DNA of 64,000 nucleotides from Crotophaga sulcirostris. Taxonomy: Eukaryota; Chordata; Aves; Cuculiformes; Crotophagidae. The position numbers and the translations under genes are program-made. Location of the stretch: positions 62,111-126,110 of the forward strand of contig VYZB01000727.1 in assembly GCA_013397455.1 (NCBI GenBank), given 5' to 3'. Within the stretch, counting starts at the first letter, position 1, and each line of letters starts with the position of its first letter. This document shows positions 40,801 to 55,800 of this stretch, piece by piece. Below the pieces are notes generated by a model. The model saw only the letters and a list, made by a program, of their open reading frames with translations. It did not search any database and had not been told where the DNA came from.

Positions 40801-43800
40801 GAATGACTTTATTTCCCCCTCTTTTCCCAGGATGCTGGTGGTCAGCAAATTGGTTTTCTGCTGGGAAGCTGTGGTATCGCCTTGGCCCTCACCACTGAAG
40901 TTTGTCTGAAAGGTCTTCCAAAAACCCAAAACGGAGAAATTGTGCAGTTTAAAGGTCAGATCAGTTTTATGCTTACTTTTGATTGTACTTTGGCTATAGC
41001 TGAACCATCTGAGAGTGGTCATCAGAAGTCTGAGTGCAAAGGGAGGGCAAAGTGAGCAACTTCTCTTATCGCATCGCTGAACCGTTGCAGGTTTGACGCG
41101 CGGGGTGTGGTTTGATCTGTTTGTCTGTCAGAATTGCTCTGTGTTCTGGCAGTCACAACGAATCCACCTCACGTGCCGGGGTTGTCCTCAGATCTCTTCA
41201 GTGGCATTTGGCTGGTCCAAATGCAGTTTTATTATTGATGCAACAAGCTATATTTAGAAATACTGCAGGGATCTTTCCTGAGGGGAGGAAGCGCCTTGTT
41301 GCCCACTGAACTCCCTGATGAGCGGCGAGATGAACCTTCTGGCCAGTGGGATGGCTTGGCTTGGGATTTTGCTTGTGTAACTGAACTTGGGCAAAGGGTG
41401 GGAGTTTAGCGTGTTCTTGCAGAATATAAATCCCTCAATAAATAAACTGATGTTAATATTCCACTTTAATTTTGGCTCTAGGTTGGCCCAGACTCAAGTG
41501 GGTTGTCACAGATTCGAAATATCTCTCCAAATCTCCCAAGGATTGGCAACCCAACATCTCAGCTGCGGGAACTGAGCCGGCGTATATCGAGGTAAGTAGT
41601 GAATGGGGAATAGAAAATAGTTGCCGTGAGCTGAATTTAATGTTCTCATCACCAGAGACAATACTTTTGTCTTGCTACCCTACACTTCCCAGTCTGTAGC
41701 CACCGTAACACATCTTCCACTGTGTACAACTTGCTGTGGAGCTTCTTTTAGTGTTGAATATCTTTTTGGCCTTGAGTGCTGCTCAAAATGAATTGGAGAA
41801 ACTCTTCCTGTTCCAGAAAGCTCATAATTGAAGCAACCAAGCTCTCTGAGACAGTGTACTTGATAACACAGGTTCCTGAAACCACTTAAACCAACAGCAT
41901 TTTGGATTTTCTGTTCTTCCTATCAGAGCTTATTCTCATTTGTACATCTGGGAATCGCAGGGGTTTACGTAGTTGAAGTGACTTGGCCATTCTGAAATTG
42001 TCAGTTTACTTCTAGGAGCAGGAAGAGATGCTGTGAGAAGCAGTAACAGAGAAGTAAACCCAGCATGTTGAATTGCCATCCTTATCTCACATCTCTGGAG
42101 TTACCACAACGTGTTTGCTATCTGAGGAACTCTCTCCTCAGTAGTGAAACTTGCTGGTACTTTTTTACCAGCAGGTGCTTCTCTGAGTAGGTCTCAGCAG
42201 CTTTAGAGAAGTAAAACTTTATTTAATATGGATTCTGTGATTTCATTTCCTCCATGTGTGGGATCCAGGGTCACACCCTGACTTTTTATTTCTCTTCTGT
42301 AGTACAAGACAAGCAAAGAGGGCAGCGTTATGGGTGTCACGGTGTCTCGGATTGCCATGCTGGCTCATTGTCAAGCCTTGTCACAAGCCTGCAACTATTC
42401 TGAAGGTAGGTGATGCCACAGAAACACCAAAGGAATGAAGGCTCAACTATGTCATTTTGGGGGGTTGCCTCTCATGTTTTTAACATCTCTCTGTGAGGAA
42501 GCAATGCACAGTAGTGTCTGCTTTAAATAGAAAGTGCATATTAGCTCTCTCCCAAAAGCGAAGACTATCCGTAACCTTTTCCATCCCAAACTGCATAATT
42601 TTCATCAACATAGTGAAGAGGAATGAAAAGAGGGATGTCATGTCTAGAAAGTTAATGAGTCAAATCAATCAAAAATGGAGCATTCTCCGAGCTTGTCTTT
42701 CTCTTGCTGAAGGATCACCCATTAAAATGTCTTTCCAGCTTTAGTTCTTGGTAGTGGTTGTAAATTCCACAGCACGTCTTGCATGAACTGGTTCTGTGCT
42801 CATCACAGGAGGCTTTTTGGCTGACCTGGAAACGGAGACTGACTATTGCTGGTGGGAGGACAGGGAGTTCTGCTGTAGGATATGGTTTTTGTCTGGTCTA
42901 CCTTGTAAATAAAGCAAATTTATGTATCCGTGACTGAAACGTTATTTTTAGAGCTGTATGTCATAGCAATTTAAAATGCAGAGTTTGTCTTTTGGAAGCC
43001 ATCGCTTTGATTTCCGCTGCTTCTGGGAGTCAGTGCTTGAGTGATGTTCTCTGCTCTCCTCCCCTGCTGCTGCTCCTCACGCATAATGAGGTTCAGGTCC
43101 TTTCCGTTCTCTGGATGTGCGTTACAGGCTGGAATGGAATTGTCTGGCAACTCTGGGACGCGTTCCTTCTCATAAATTGATGCTCAGCTGTCTTCTTTCG
43201 CATAACAAGGAGCTCTGACAGTAAAAAACATAACCAGACAGAGGAGGCTCTGTGCTTGCTGCATGGGCACCTCTTGAAACAGAGTTGACAGATTCAAACG
43301 TGCGTGGATTCGAGCGTAAATAACGGTCACGGCTGTCCTGGCACGTTTCCATTCAAAACTCCAACTTTCTTTTCCCAGGTGAAACAATAGTGAATGTCTT
43401 GGATTTTAAGAAGGATGCGGGGTTGTGGCATGGCATTCTAACGGTGAGTTGAGCCTGTAAGGCCTTCCTGAAGCATTTCAGAACTCTCTAACTGCAGCCA
43501 TTGAGGACATGGTCGAGGGCTGTTACCTGTCAAGTCGAACATTTCTCTCCCTGCTAGATCTGGAATTCTGTGGGGAAGTGAGGAAGCATCCTCAGCGAGC
43601 TGTGACTTTGTGGTGGGGAGGGGGTGGAGTGTGGGTAACTCCTCTTTCTGCTCCATAATAGATTTTGTGAGCCCTTATCTAAAAATCCTCTTTCTGCTTT
43701 CAGAATGTAATGAACAAACTGCATACAATCAGCGTGCCCTATTCCGTGATGAAAACCTGCCCACTCTCCTGGGTGCAGAGAGTTCACACCCACAAAGGTA

Positions 43801-46800
43801 ACTGTCCATGTGTCACAACTTTAGCTTGAAGTGATAGATGAGTGAGGGGCATTAAAATCTCCAGTGCTTTAGAGCCTATCTTCTTATTCTTTCATGATGA
43901 ATCCCAAGGGCCAAAACTAATTCGTTTCTAAATATGCACAAATTACTAATGCTGCGTGCATGACATAGGAGGGGGGTTGGAACTGGATGATCTTTAAGGT
44001 CCCTTCCAACCCAAACCATTCTATGATTCTGTGTCAGTGAACTCCATGGGAGCCTCACGACCTGTGTGCTTGAAGCCAATGCTTTTTATGAGACCAAGAA
44101 AACAGTTGAGCTCAGCGAGATCCATTGATCCCCAGTCCTCACTGAGGACATTCAGGTGGCAGTAATGATTTCTGCCTTTTGGAGGAGGGGCTGTGGTAGT
44201 GACAGACCCTGGCTCAGGTGGTGGGCAAATGGCCTGTGTGCCAGAGCAGATGCTAGTGCACGTTGGGGTTTGCTGTTACTGCAGGCTCAATTAATTCAGG
44301 TTTGCTTGCTTTAGTGAAATGTTCTCACTTGGGAATGTTGGAGTGTGTATTCATATGAAAATGACTCATGGAAAGCTTTTATTTGTCCTTACATGCTTTT
44401 TTTTTTTTCTTTTGGATTGGTTTGCAGCAAAAGTTGCTTTAGTCAAGTGTCGCGACTTGCACTGGGCCATGATGGCCCATCGAGACCAAAGAGACGTCAG
44501 TTTGAGTTCTCTGCGCATGCTGATTGTAACTGATGGTGCAAATCCTTGTGAGTAGGACATCCTGCTGCTTTCAGGAGGGAGGTTTCTCAGCGGGTTGTCT
44601 TGCAGGCTCCAGCTTCACTTCTTTTGGAGATCCTTCCAAGAAGATTTCAGTTAGGGTGACGGTCTGGAACACAGAGCTGGGGATTGTGGTGGTTGAACAC
44701 CGGGGCAAGGGGTGCTCTGTGCTTCCATCCTTTGAGTGGGAGTTGTGAAAGACACTGCAGAGTCTTTTAAATGAAACTCTGTAAAGTCCTTTCTTTCCAG
44801 GGTCTGTTTCCTCCTGCGATGCCTTCCTGAGCTTGTTTCAGAGCCATGGGCTGAAACCAGAGGCAATTTGTCCCTGTGCGACATCTCCGGAAGCGATGAC
44901 CATTGCGATACGGAGGTGAGGGGCGCGCGGCGCTGGGGTCTGTTTGCTCCATGAAGGGATCCAGGCTGAGCTTTGTTCACACATCAGTTGGTCATAGTTC
45001 CCTTAAACACGTGACAAACTCCACTTTACTGTGCGTGCTCAGGTGTTCAGGTAGCTCAGTCATTAAATATTTCTCTGAAGATACAAGTGGGTTTTTTGCC
45101 CTCTAAGATGTGTGGCAGCTCAACAGTGCATGTATGAACTGTGAGCTGCTTCTTTCTACTCTATTTACACAGCCAGTGTGGGTTTCTTGAAGCTGAGGTT
45201 CAATTTGATCTCACTTTGGACAGTCATTTCCATAGTCTGTTTCTGTCCACTGCTGCGTTCTCTAATTAACAGCCTTGTAATCATCTGGCCTGGGAGCTGA
45301 TGTTTAACACAGGGTGAGCTAAAATGCTGGAAGAAGAGTTGTGCTTGTGCAGGAATAGTGTTTCTTTTTCAGCTTGGCTCTTCAGGGAAGCAATCTCTGC
45401 CATCTCACAGCTTTGAATCTGTTATACAAAGAAGAGACACTGAAATGTACATATTTCTGTTGCTGCATTATCCTCATCCAAGTCTAATAATAGTCTGCAT
45501 GCCTGATTGAATGTATTGATCTTGTGTCCTTCAAAGGCCTGGGGTCCCCGGGGCACCTTTGCCTGGAAGAGCCATCCTGTCCATGAACGGGCTGAGCTTT
45601 GGTGTGATTCGTGTCAACACTGAAGATAAAAACTCTGCTCTTACCGTCCAGGACGTTGGCCACGTGATGCCAGGAGGTAAAAATGTGCAGCAGGCATAGC
45701 AGACCTTTTTGGGAATGATCTGGGATGTTTTAGAACAAGAAACGATCGAAGTTCTCTCCCATATTCAGGCTCAGTGCTGGGGGTGGTTGGGTGGTCCCTG
45801 TACCATCTTGTCTGTCTGTCACCGTTAAACGTGTCCATCCCTAAACAAGGTGAACGCCGGCGACTGTTGTGACCGTGTGTGCTTTGTCCTAGGGATGATG
45901 TGTATCGTGAAACCCGACGGGCCACCTCAGCTCTGTAAAACAGATGAGATTGGTGAGATCTGTGTTAGCTCCAGAGCAGGAGGAATGATGTATTATGGGC
46001 TGGCAGGGGTCACAAAGAATACATTTGAGGTATGTATAGTACAGCACGCCTTTCTTTCCCCATTTCCTGCGTAGAACCGATAGTGTTATCTCTTGCTTTT
46101 GTAACACAACTCTTAATGGTGTATTTTAAAAAGATAGCCTGAAAAACTCCTTACAGTTCGAGATATTATCACAGTATGACAGTATTACAAGGTTGGAAAG
46201 GATCTCCAAGATCATCGAGTCCAACCTATAACCCAACACTAACACCAACCCATCATCTAAACCATATTCAGTGTTCCCCTTTCATAAAGGTCTCCCACAG
46301 TGCTAAAACAATGACTGTGACAAGGATTCCCTCCCGTTCTCTTCATCCCTTCCCTCGCTTACAGTGCAATTCTTGATGTGGGGGATGTTTTTCTATCCTC
46401 AGGCAAATCCACTTTCCTCCAGTGTCTTCCCTTCCATTACAGGTCATCCCTGTGAACTCGGCCGGCTCTCCGGTGGGCGATGTGCCCTTCGTCCGTTCTG
46501 GTTTGCTGGGGTTTGTTGGACCTGTACGTATTATGTTTTTTGAGCTTGCATTGAAGTATTCTTTTTGTTCATGTTAATATCCTCAAATGTTTAAAAGAAA
46601 AGCATTTGGGTATGGAAGTACATGTAAGGGTGGCTGGGGATGAGATAGCTGAGAGTCAGTGGGTTCACCTGAGCCAGCAGAAACCCTCACTTATCCAGCA
46701 CATTGTAACTCCATTGCCTTGCTGTGTTGCTTGTTATGTTTTTAGATTGCTAATTCTTCTAAAAACCAAGTGTAAAAAGCTTTTTTTGTAGCATTTCCAC

Positions 46801-49800
46801 CATGCGTGCTGGGGTGTCTTCTCTCACTGAGAATGCTTCTCCTGGTTTAGTCATAAATGTCACTTAAAGAGAAAGAAGGCATGTTTTATACAAATTCCAT
46901 TGATCTAGCTTCAGCTACAAAACATCCAAATCCTCAAAGACATTTGAATATCTGCTGTAGGTAAGTCACTCACTGATTCTTTTTTGTCTTTCAGGGCAGT
47001 TTGGTGTTTGTGGTTGGAAAAATGGATGGATTGCTGACAGTTAGCGGCCGCAGACATAACGCCGATGACATCGTAGCAACGGGATTGGCAGTAGAGTCAA
47101 TAAAAACAGTTTACAGAGGAAGGTCAGCAAAACAAGCCTTGCCTCTCCCCATAAACTTCTGCATGTGATATAATGAAATCTTCAGTGTCGTCTTCACTTT
47201 CTTTTTGGTAACTGGTTTGTTTGGGTAACTCAATTAAAGTAAAAATGGTTTGGGTAAAAATAGTAATGGGCCTGATCCTGCTCAGCAGAGGTCAGTTTTC
47301 CCCAATCTCCTGTCTGTTTATTCATCAAGCCTGCGTACTTTAGGGGAAGGAGTCAAGTAACAAGGTAATTCTTCACGTGCAGAACTTAATTCTCTGTCTC
47401 TGTCAAATTTCTCTGTAGTAGCTGGCTGCTGGCTGATGCTCTGCGGCAAGGAAGAGTTTTGAGCAGGGATGGAGCTTGTGTCTCAGACTTAACAGGAGAT
47501 TTTAAGGTCCCTACATCACACAGACACTTGAAAGCTTCTGTGGTGTTAGTGATTTGCCACAAGTTGGAAAAGCAGTGGGGTAGAAGGATGTGAGGGCAGG
47601 GGCGCTATGTAGGAATTTCATCAGAAGATGGAAGCAATCCTTTCCTTACTTCACAAAGTCTTTCCACTCAATTTTAATTGTCTGATGTTTTTTCTTTGGC
47701 TTTGCCTCATGGGTTTTCTCTTTTTTACGAATTCTGTCTTTACTCTGTTCCTTGGCTTCGTATTCCCAAGAAGTAAAACTGGAACTTGTGCCAAGGTGGC
47801 TCTCCCCTTTTTCCTCAGGATTGCTGTGTTCTCAGTGTCTGTCTTCTACGACGAGAGGATTGTGGTGGTTGCAGAGCAGAGGCCGGATGCGTCTGAAGAG
47901 GACAGTTTCCAGTGGATGAGCCGGGTGCTGCAGGTAAGGCCTCTTGCGTAGGTGGGCGAGGTGAGTTTGTGCTGCTTTTCAGTGTGTGGGCAGATTCGAG
48001 GCTGTCAGATGGGAAGAGCACACCCTCATGGCCCCTCTTGGCACGAGGTGTTGCTACAGGGTCACAAGCTGGGTACATCTGTTGTGTACAAGCTGTTCTG
48101 TTCTGACCTGAAGGTCCTGGGAAAGCGACTGCAGCACAGAACAACGTAGGCTCCGAGCAAGCGGTCGACGTTCTGCTACTGAGATAACTCTGGAGAAACA
48201 CAGCTCCCTCTCAGCATCCAGTGCTTAAGCTTAGGAGTTCTTGCTTTTAGTCTTGGATCAGGCTGGTGTTCAGAGCTTGGCTTTAAAGCCACCCTTCCCT
48301 TTGGAGATGCACTTTCAGCAGGGAGACAGAAAGGTTAAACAGCTGAATGAGTGCAGTCCTAAGAAAGTGAAATGAGTAGCAAATACTTTTGAGAGCTGCC
48401 TGCCTTGCATGTGTGTCGTTCTTGGGAACAGGTCAGGATGTGATTTATGCAAACCAGGGAGGAAAATGAGGAAAGTACCTGGTGGTCTGAATAATGGATT
48501 AGTTGCCTGGATGCTGAGGCAGACACAAAGGAACAGAGTGTGGTGGTTCAGAGGAGACAGATGGATCAAACCCTAAAATCATATGATTCATCAAGCAACT
48601 GTGTATATTCTGGGATGTTGGCCATGAAATATTTCAGAAGAGATTTCTTGTGTATGAAAAGAACCTTAAGGCAGGGTTAACAAGCTCTGAACTGTTACCA
48701 TGGGGCTCGCTGATGCTAGAGGTGAAATGGTAGTACCTGACGTGCTCCTTGTACCTTCTAACCTGCAGCCTGGCAGGGCAGCCAGGAGCAGCAGGCTGTG
48801 CCCAGGAGTACCAAGAATTCTCTCCCTTTCCTTTCTCCAGGCAATTGACAGCATTCACCAAGTGGGTGTGTATTGCCTTGCTCTTGTGCCAGCCAACACA
48901 TTGCCAAAAACACCTCTGGGAGGGATCCATATCTCTCAAACTAAACAGCACTTTCTGGAGGGCTCTCTGCATCCATGCAACATCCTCATGTGCCCGCACA
49001 CGTGTGTGACCAACTTGCCAAAACCCAGGCAGAAACAGCCAGGTAACATGAACCCCTTTTGCTTACTGTCAGTAACCTGACGTTCACAATCAGGAATTTT
49101 GATTCCTCCCTTTGAACTTGCTGGGATTCTCTCTACTGATGAACAGGAGACTCTCAGTGCCTTCTGAGCTCTGTCAGTGAGGTTTCGTTACCTCTCCTCT
49201 TGCATCCATGCCCAGGGGTGGTGGGATCTTCCAGAGAGTCTTTGTACCTTTGCTCTCCTGCAGTTCTAGGCCAGCTCCATCCCATTTATGTCAAAATTCA
49301 AGGTTTCACGTGGCTGTTCTTTATCAACAGGTGTTGGCCCTGCCTCTGTGATGGTGGGGAACCTGGTTGCTGGGAAGCGCATTGCCCAAGCCTCTGGAAG
49401 AGATCTTGGTCAAATAGAAGACAATGATTTAGTTAAAAAGGTAAATTGATATTTGTTACGGCTGAAGAATGGGGAAAGGATTTACCCTGCAGCTGAACGC
49501 AGAGCAGCAATGTGAAGTGGACTGAAGTAGAAGCACTGGTGTTTAATTCCTGCCTCTCTTTTTCAGCACCAGTTCCTGACAGAGGTGTTGCAGTGGAGAG
49601 CTCAAGCAACTCCTGACCACCCACTCTTCCTTTTATTAAACGCCAAGGTACAGTCAGTGCCGAGCTGTGGGTTTTTTCAAGGCCAGCATGTTATTCAGAA
49701 CCAAGTTTGAAACTGTTTAAATCTTCTGCCCATTCCAATATCCTCTCTTTCATCTCTGTATTGGTTTTGCCCATGGATTTGTAATGTAAAATTTGAACGT

Positions 49801-52800
49801 GTAGGTCCCTTCACCTAAATAACTGTCATGGTTCAGTGCTTCATTTTAAAACCGAGCCTGTTTGTAGGTCCCACTGGTTCCTGTGTCAGTTAATGGTGTA
49901 TCCCTGTTGAGTATATTCTGACAAGGTTCTGGTGCAAGAAGACCTGAACTGACTTCCTGGAAGGTAGAATTTTCTAGAGCAGATCTAACTCCATCTCTTA
50001 TCTGTTTGATATCATAGTGGATAAACTGAATGGCAGCAGCTATAGGTTTAGATAACCAGTAGCTATAGACTGATGCTAGAAAGCACTTTTGGGTGGGTTT
50101 TCTTTTTGCAGCAGCCTTTTTTACTGACACACGGGTTGCGTCAGGCCCTGTTGAGAGCATTTTTGTCTTTCAAGGGAACCACTGTGTGCACAGCCACCTG
50201 CCTTCAGTTGCACAAAAAAGCAGAGAGAATTGCATCAGTTCTGTGTGACAAAGGACATCTCAATGCAGGAGACAATGTGGTGCTTCTTTATCCTCCTGGT
50301 AAGCAAGTTTCCCTGATGACTGCATCCCAGTGTGGAAATGCAGCATGGTCTTTCTTTGAAATCTCACTGAGATCTGGAAATAGAGGAGGGATCAGCAATA
50401 CCTTAGGGCCTGCGGAACTCCCTGGTCTCACTTTGACTCCAGAGAGGGCTGCCCTAACATCTTGCAGTTGCAGTATCAGGACTCAGACTTTGTTTCTCTG
50501 GAGTTTTGGAAAACCGATTTTGTATCCTCTCACTCCTGGGTAGATCTTCAAGTTCAGAATAAAAACTTTGAAGGTTTCTGTGGTTATCGCAGATCTTCTG
50601 GCATGGTGTGTTCACTGCAGGGTTATTAGAAACTTGTGACTGCACTGCACGTGCTGGAGAACTGCACTGCTCACCCCACCAGACTCCTCAGCTCCTGCTC
50701 TCTTCAAATCTTGTTTGTCTGAAGTCACGTTGCTGGTTGGCAGCTCCAGGAGAAGCAAGGAGTTTGCTATGAGAAATGGCAAGGTGGCTTCTGGTAGAGA
50801 CTGGTGCCATCGCCTTCAGCCGTGCAGAGCACGGGTGCTTCCTGTGAGGCTGTTGGGTGCCTCCTGTGGTGCTGGGCTGGGAGTGGTGAGGAGTGCAGGC
50901 TGCCTGCTGGGGCCAGTAGTGCACAGCTTGAACCATTGGTACATGTAAGACGCCACTAGTGAGAGGTGCTCTGGCCTGTGTACTTTGTGCCCTGCCAGGC
51001 AGTTGGTTTTGTCCTGACTTGAGAGTTATTTGATGTTTGGGATGTTCTTTTCCTGTAAGGAGGGGATGGTTTTCTGTAGGAGATGGTTTTCTGTAGGAAA
51101 TGGATTTCTGTAGGAGATGGGTTTCTGTAGGAGATGGGTTTCTGAAGGAGATGGGTTTCTGTAGGAGATGGGTTTCTGTAGGAGATGGGTTTCTGTAGGA
51201 GATGGGTTCCTGAAGGAGATGGGTTTCTGTAGGAGATGGGTTTCTGTAGGAGATGGGTTCCTGAAGGAGATGGGTTTCTGTAGGAGATGGGTTTCTGTAT
51301 GATCAGTCTTCTCTACTTTCCCAGTCCCCTTTCCCAAGCTTTCTCAGCTTCCTCATCGTGCTTCCCATGGTGCCAGGACTGCCTGCCTTGCACACGCATG
51401 CTGTGGAAGTGGCTGGTGTCTGTGTGCCTCCTAAAGAAAACCTTAACCACCGCTTGGAGAAGAAGTACCCGGTGTCCCCAGGCTGCCCACCCACTGCACC
51501 TCTTGTGTCCTTGCAGGCATTGAGCTGATCACCGCCTTCTATGGCTGTTTGTACGCTGGCTGCGTCCCCGTGACCGTGAGACCACCTCATGCTCAGAGCC
51601 TCACTGCTACCCTGCCCACCGTGCGAATGATCGTGGAAGTGAGTAACAGGGCTGTGGCTGAGAGCACGGCCGGGGCGCTCAGCCTTCAGCCTCTGGCTCC
51701 AGGGGTTGGCCCTGCTGTCCAAACCCTCACGTTGGTTGCAAGACAGCAGCGCTCGAAGCACATCTTATAATTGAAGGATGGTATCTTCCTTCATGAAATG
51801 CCAGGGAGAACCATCTCTCCCTGTGTGGCAAGATGAATTCCTGTGAAACGGGTGGTTTCTGAGAGCGATACCAACGTGCAGCGTTGCCACCTGGAATGTC
51901 ACACTGACCCCCTTTCCTGCTGGGCAAGTGCAGATCCTGCTGTTGATTGCTTCCAAGCCCAGTAACTGGGAGAGGATGCCTCCCCATTATAACCACAGAG
52001 AGAAAGCTGGATGTAGACTCTCTAATGCTCTCACCTGCTCTAAATGCAGTTCTTTGCATTTTGGTCTGTGTTTGGGGTCTTAGTGAAAGAGTAGTAGAGA
52101 GCAGAGTGTTGCAAAAGCTGAAGAAATGAATGGAAGTTTGCTAGGGGAAGCTGGCTACAGGTGGGGAAATGCACTTTCACACCATCACATCCTGCAGTGA
52201 CAGCACCACTGCAACGAGCTTTTTCTGTCTTATTTTTTTATAAAGTGTTTATCTTTTTTAGGTCAGCAAAGCTGCCTGTATTCTCACAACCCAGACCTTA
52301 ATGAGGCTTCTGAAATCCAGAGAGGCAGCGGCTGCCGTAGATGTGAAAACCTGGCCAACCATCATCGACACAGGTGTGGTCCATGGGCCAGGAGACTTCC
52401 TGAAGTTCTGTGTAGGGGGTTACCATCAACTTCCAAAGGGATGAGACCATCCCCTACTTCAGGTGCAAACTGGATGGCTCTTTGGAATTTGACTGAATAT
52501 TAATAGAACCAAAGAATCCAGGAATGGTTTGGGTTGGAAGGGACCTCAAAGCCCATCCATTTTCAACCCCCCATGCCATGGTAGGGACCCCTCCCACTGG
52601 ATCAGGGGGCTCCAAGCCCCATCCAACCTGGCCTTCAACACCTCCAGGGATGGGGCAGCCACCACTTCTCTGGGCAGCCTATGCCAGTGCCTCCCTACTC
52701 TGGTCTTTTCTCTCTTTTCCTGAGAATAAATCATTTCCTATACATGAACTTTGGCAAGAGTCTTCTCACAAATTAGGCCATCTCTCTTGCAAAGAGAATT

Positions 52801-55800
52801 AAGAGAAAGCTTTCTGATTAATCAAAAGTTAACCATGTTTGTTCCTTTCTCATACAGATGACTTGCCCAGGAAGAGGCTGACACAGATCTATAAACCACC
52901 TACACCTGAAATGTTAGCGTACCTAGATTTTAGTGTTTCCACAACGGGCATGCTTACAGGAGTAAAGGTACAGTAAAATGGTTTTAGAAGGTGGGGGGTT
53001 TGGTGTCCTGTCTTTGCCTGATCTTCTGGATCATCCCTCCCCTCGCCCTCCACCAAAGCTGGCTCTTGTAGCTTAAAAAAAGACTGTGCTTTTCTCCTGA
53101 TAAAGCTATGAATTCGCTGCAGACAGTACAATATGACTGTGCTGAAGAGTGAGTTCTGCAGTGTGGGAAGATGGGTGTCTGCAGTGGGAATCAGGAATTC
53201 TGCTGCCTCCCACCAGCAGGCTGCCTGGTAGGGGAGCAGGGAGTGATGCGAGCAGCGGAGCTGTGAGCTGCTGCTTTCTCCCCACCAAGAGCAGAATGGG
53301 AATGCAGCTGGCAGAGCAGAAACTAGAAAAGGAAAGCCTTCAACTGTCATTAATGATGGGCTGTGTTTGGGTTTGGGATCCCTGAAGCTTTTCAGCACTA
53401 GCTATGGGTAGCACTGTCTGGTTTACTGTGGCTCAGAGGGTTCTGCAGTGCTCTCCACAGTATCACAAGGTTGGAAAGGACCTCTGAGACCATCGAGTCC
53501 AACCTAGAACCCATCACCAACACCAACCCAGCATCTAAACCCTGGCACTGAGTGCCTCAGCCAATCTCCTCTTAAACACCTCCAGGGTTGGTGACTCCAC
53601 CACCTCCCCGGGCAGCGCATTCCCATGGCCAATCACCCTTTCAGGGAAGAACTTTTTCCTAATATCAAGCCTAAACTTTCCCTGACCAAGCTTGAGGCCA
53701 TGTCCTCTAGTTGTGTCACCTGAGTGAAGAGCCCAACCCCTGCCTGACTACAACCTCCTTTTAGGCAGTTGTAGAGAGCAATAAACAGCCCCAGCTCCCT
53801 CAGTCGCTCCTCGTAGAACTTGTGCTCCAAACCCTTCCCCATCTTCTAGGGAAAAAAAACCAGTTTATGGAGAAATGTTACCCAGCCAGACCTCCCTGTG
53901 TTCTCATGTACCTGGCTCGATGAAGCCCTGTTTCGATGCCCTTGGATTCCAGCACAGTTTCTGTGTCTCCTGTGTTGCAGATGTCCCACGCGGCGGTGAG
54001 CGGCCTTTGCAGGGCCATCAAGCTCCAGTGTGAGCTCTACTCCTCGCGGCAGATTGCGATTTGTCTGGACCCTTACTGTGGCCTCGGGTTTGTGCTCTGG
54101 TGCCTTTGCAGGTACGGCTTGGGAGGGGGAGAGGAAGAGAGGAACTCCTGGCTGGTTCTGAGTGGGAAATAGCAGCCCACGCCTTTCTCTGCTGGGATCA
54201 CAGGCAGATTTGTTGATGTTACCAAAATCACTGCTTTACAGTAAGGGGAGAATTTGTCTTTGAACGGGCAATAATGTGTTCCCTTTTCCTGCGGATTAAC
54301 GAGATGTTATCCTATCTTGATAACATGTATTTGTGCTGCCAAATATTTCTGGCTCCAGAATGTTTCTCTTGCCTTTCCTCCTTGATTATATGGTGCAGTA
54401 AGAGAGTTCTCTTTCTGTAAACTGTGTGGTTGAGCCAGTTCTCTTCCTTCGCTCTGACAGTGTGTGTGCCTGTTTGTGTGTGTATAAATCATTATTCTGG
54501 TACAGTAAGTTGTATTTTTAAAACACTGTTGCTACAGAAAGTGGGCATGGGAGCTCTGAGTCTGCCTCAGATGCAGTCCTGGCAGGAATGTAACACAAAA
54601 ATACAGTCAATATTAATTTAAAGTTAACTACATACTACACAAAAATGTTTTCTTCCTTGATGTTCTTCACAGTGTGTATTCTGGACACCAGTCAATTTTA
54701 ATTCCTCCTATGGAGCTGGAATCCAATCTTTTTCTCTGGTTATCTACTGTCAGCCAGTATAAAATAAGGGACACGTTTTGTTCCTATTCAGTCATGGAAC
54801 TGTGCACAAAGGGACTTGGAAACCAAGTTGAAATGTTAAAGGTAAGAAATGTTTTCTGAAGGTTGTGTTCCATAAATTAAAGAAACTGTGGTCGTAAAGC
54901 AAAGCAGCAGGGTTGTTAAATATAACAGTTCCCACGGTGCACAAGCCCCCAGTGCACAGCTTTGCTGAAAAAGCAAAAGCAACAAAAACCCATTTGCAGC
55001 CCCAGGAATTTCAAAGGATTGAAATGGAGCTGGGTGCGTGCGTTGCAGCGGGGGTAGCACGGTGCCAGCAAGTGTTGGGCACTGCCAGGCAAGCCCTGAG
55101 GAGAGGGCACACACGGCAGGATGCTGTGCAGGAGAACTGCTTGTGTAACAGCCTGCAGAGGAGGCTCTGAGCTGCACGAGATGCAGAGCCCACGTGGCAG
55201 GGGATTTGCTAGAGAGGGGTTTTCTCCCTGGAGATGAGAGGAAGGGAAAAAAAAAAACCTACATGAAACACTCGAGGTGGGTTTTTGTGTAGGGTTTTCT
55301 GCAATAGCGTGTTCCGTCAGTGAGGTGGAAGGGTCAGTCTGGTTCTCTTGGTGGCCAGGAGTTCTGAAGGGGTCTGTTTTGGGGTGTGTCACCAGTTAGA
55401 GAGCAACACACGGATCAAACAGCCGGTGCTGCTGAGTGTAGTCCTGACGGTGTCTGGAAATAATCATAGAATTGTTTGGTTGGAAAATACCTCTGAGCTC
55501 ATCGAGTCCAGCTGTACCTGTCCACTACTGAACCACCCCGTTCACCTTCTTTTAAACCTCTCCAGGGGTGGGTACTCCACCACTTCCCAGGCAGGCTCTG
55601 CCAGTAGCTGTTAACCCTTCCAGTGGAGAAATTTTTCCAGGTATCCAATCTGAACCTCCCCTGGCACGACTTGAGGCCATTCCCTCTCATCCCATCAGTT
55701 GTTATTTGGGAGAAGAGACCAACACCCACCTGGCTCCAGGCTCCTTTCCGGGAGCTGCAGAGGGTGATGAGGTCTCCCCTCAACCACCTCCAGGCTAAAG

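Noticed and set aside
51061..51298. CRISPR-like array
   Set aside because: Units are contiguous with no spacers and the genome is eukaryotic.
51026..51337. 17-aa-periodic repeat protein on -
   Set aside because: The period is 3 x 17 bp of the minisatellite, so the frame stays open by arithmetic; no coding context.
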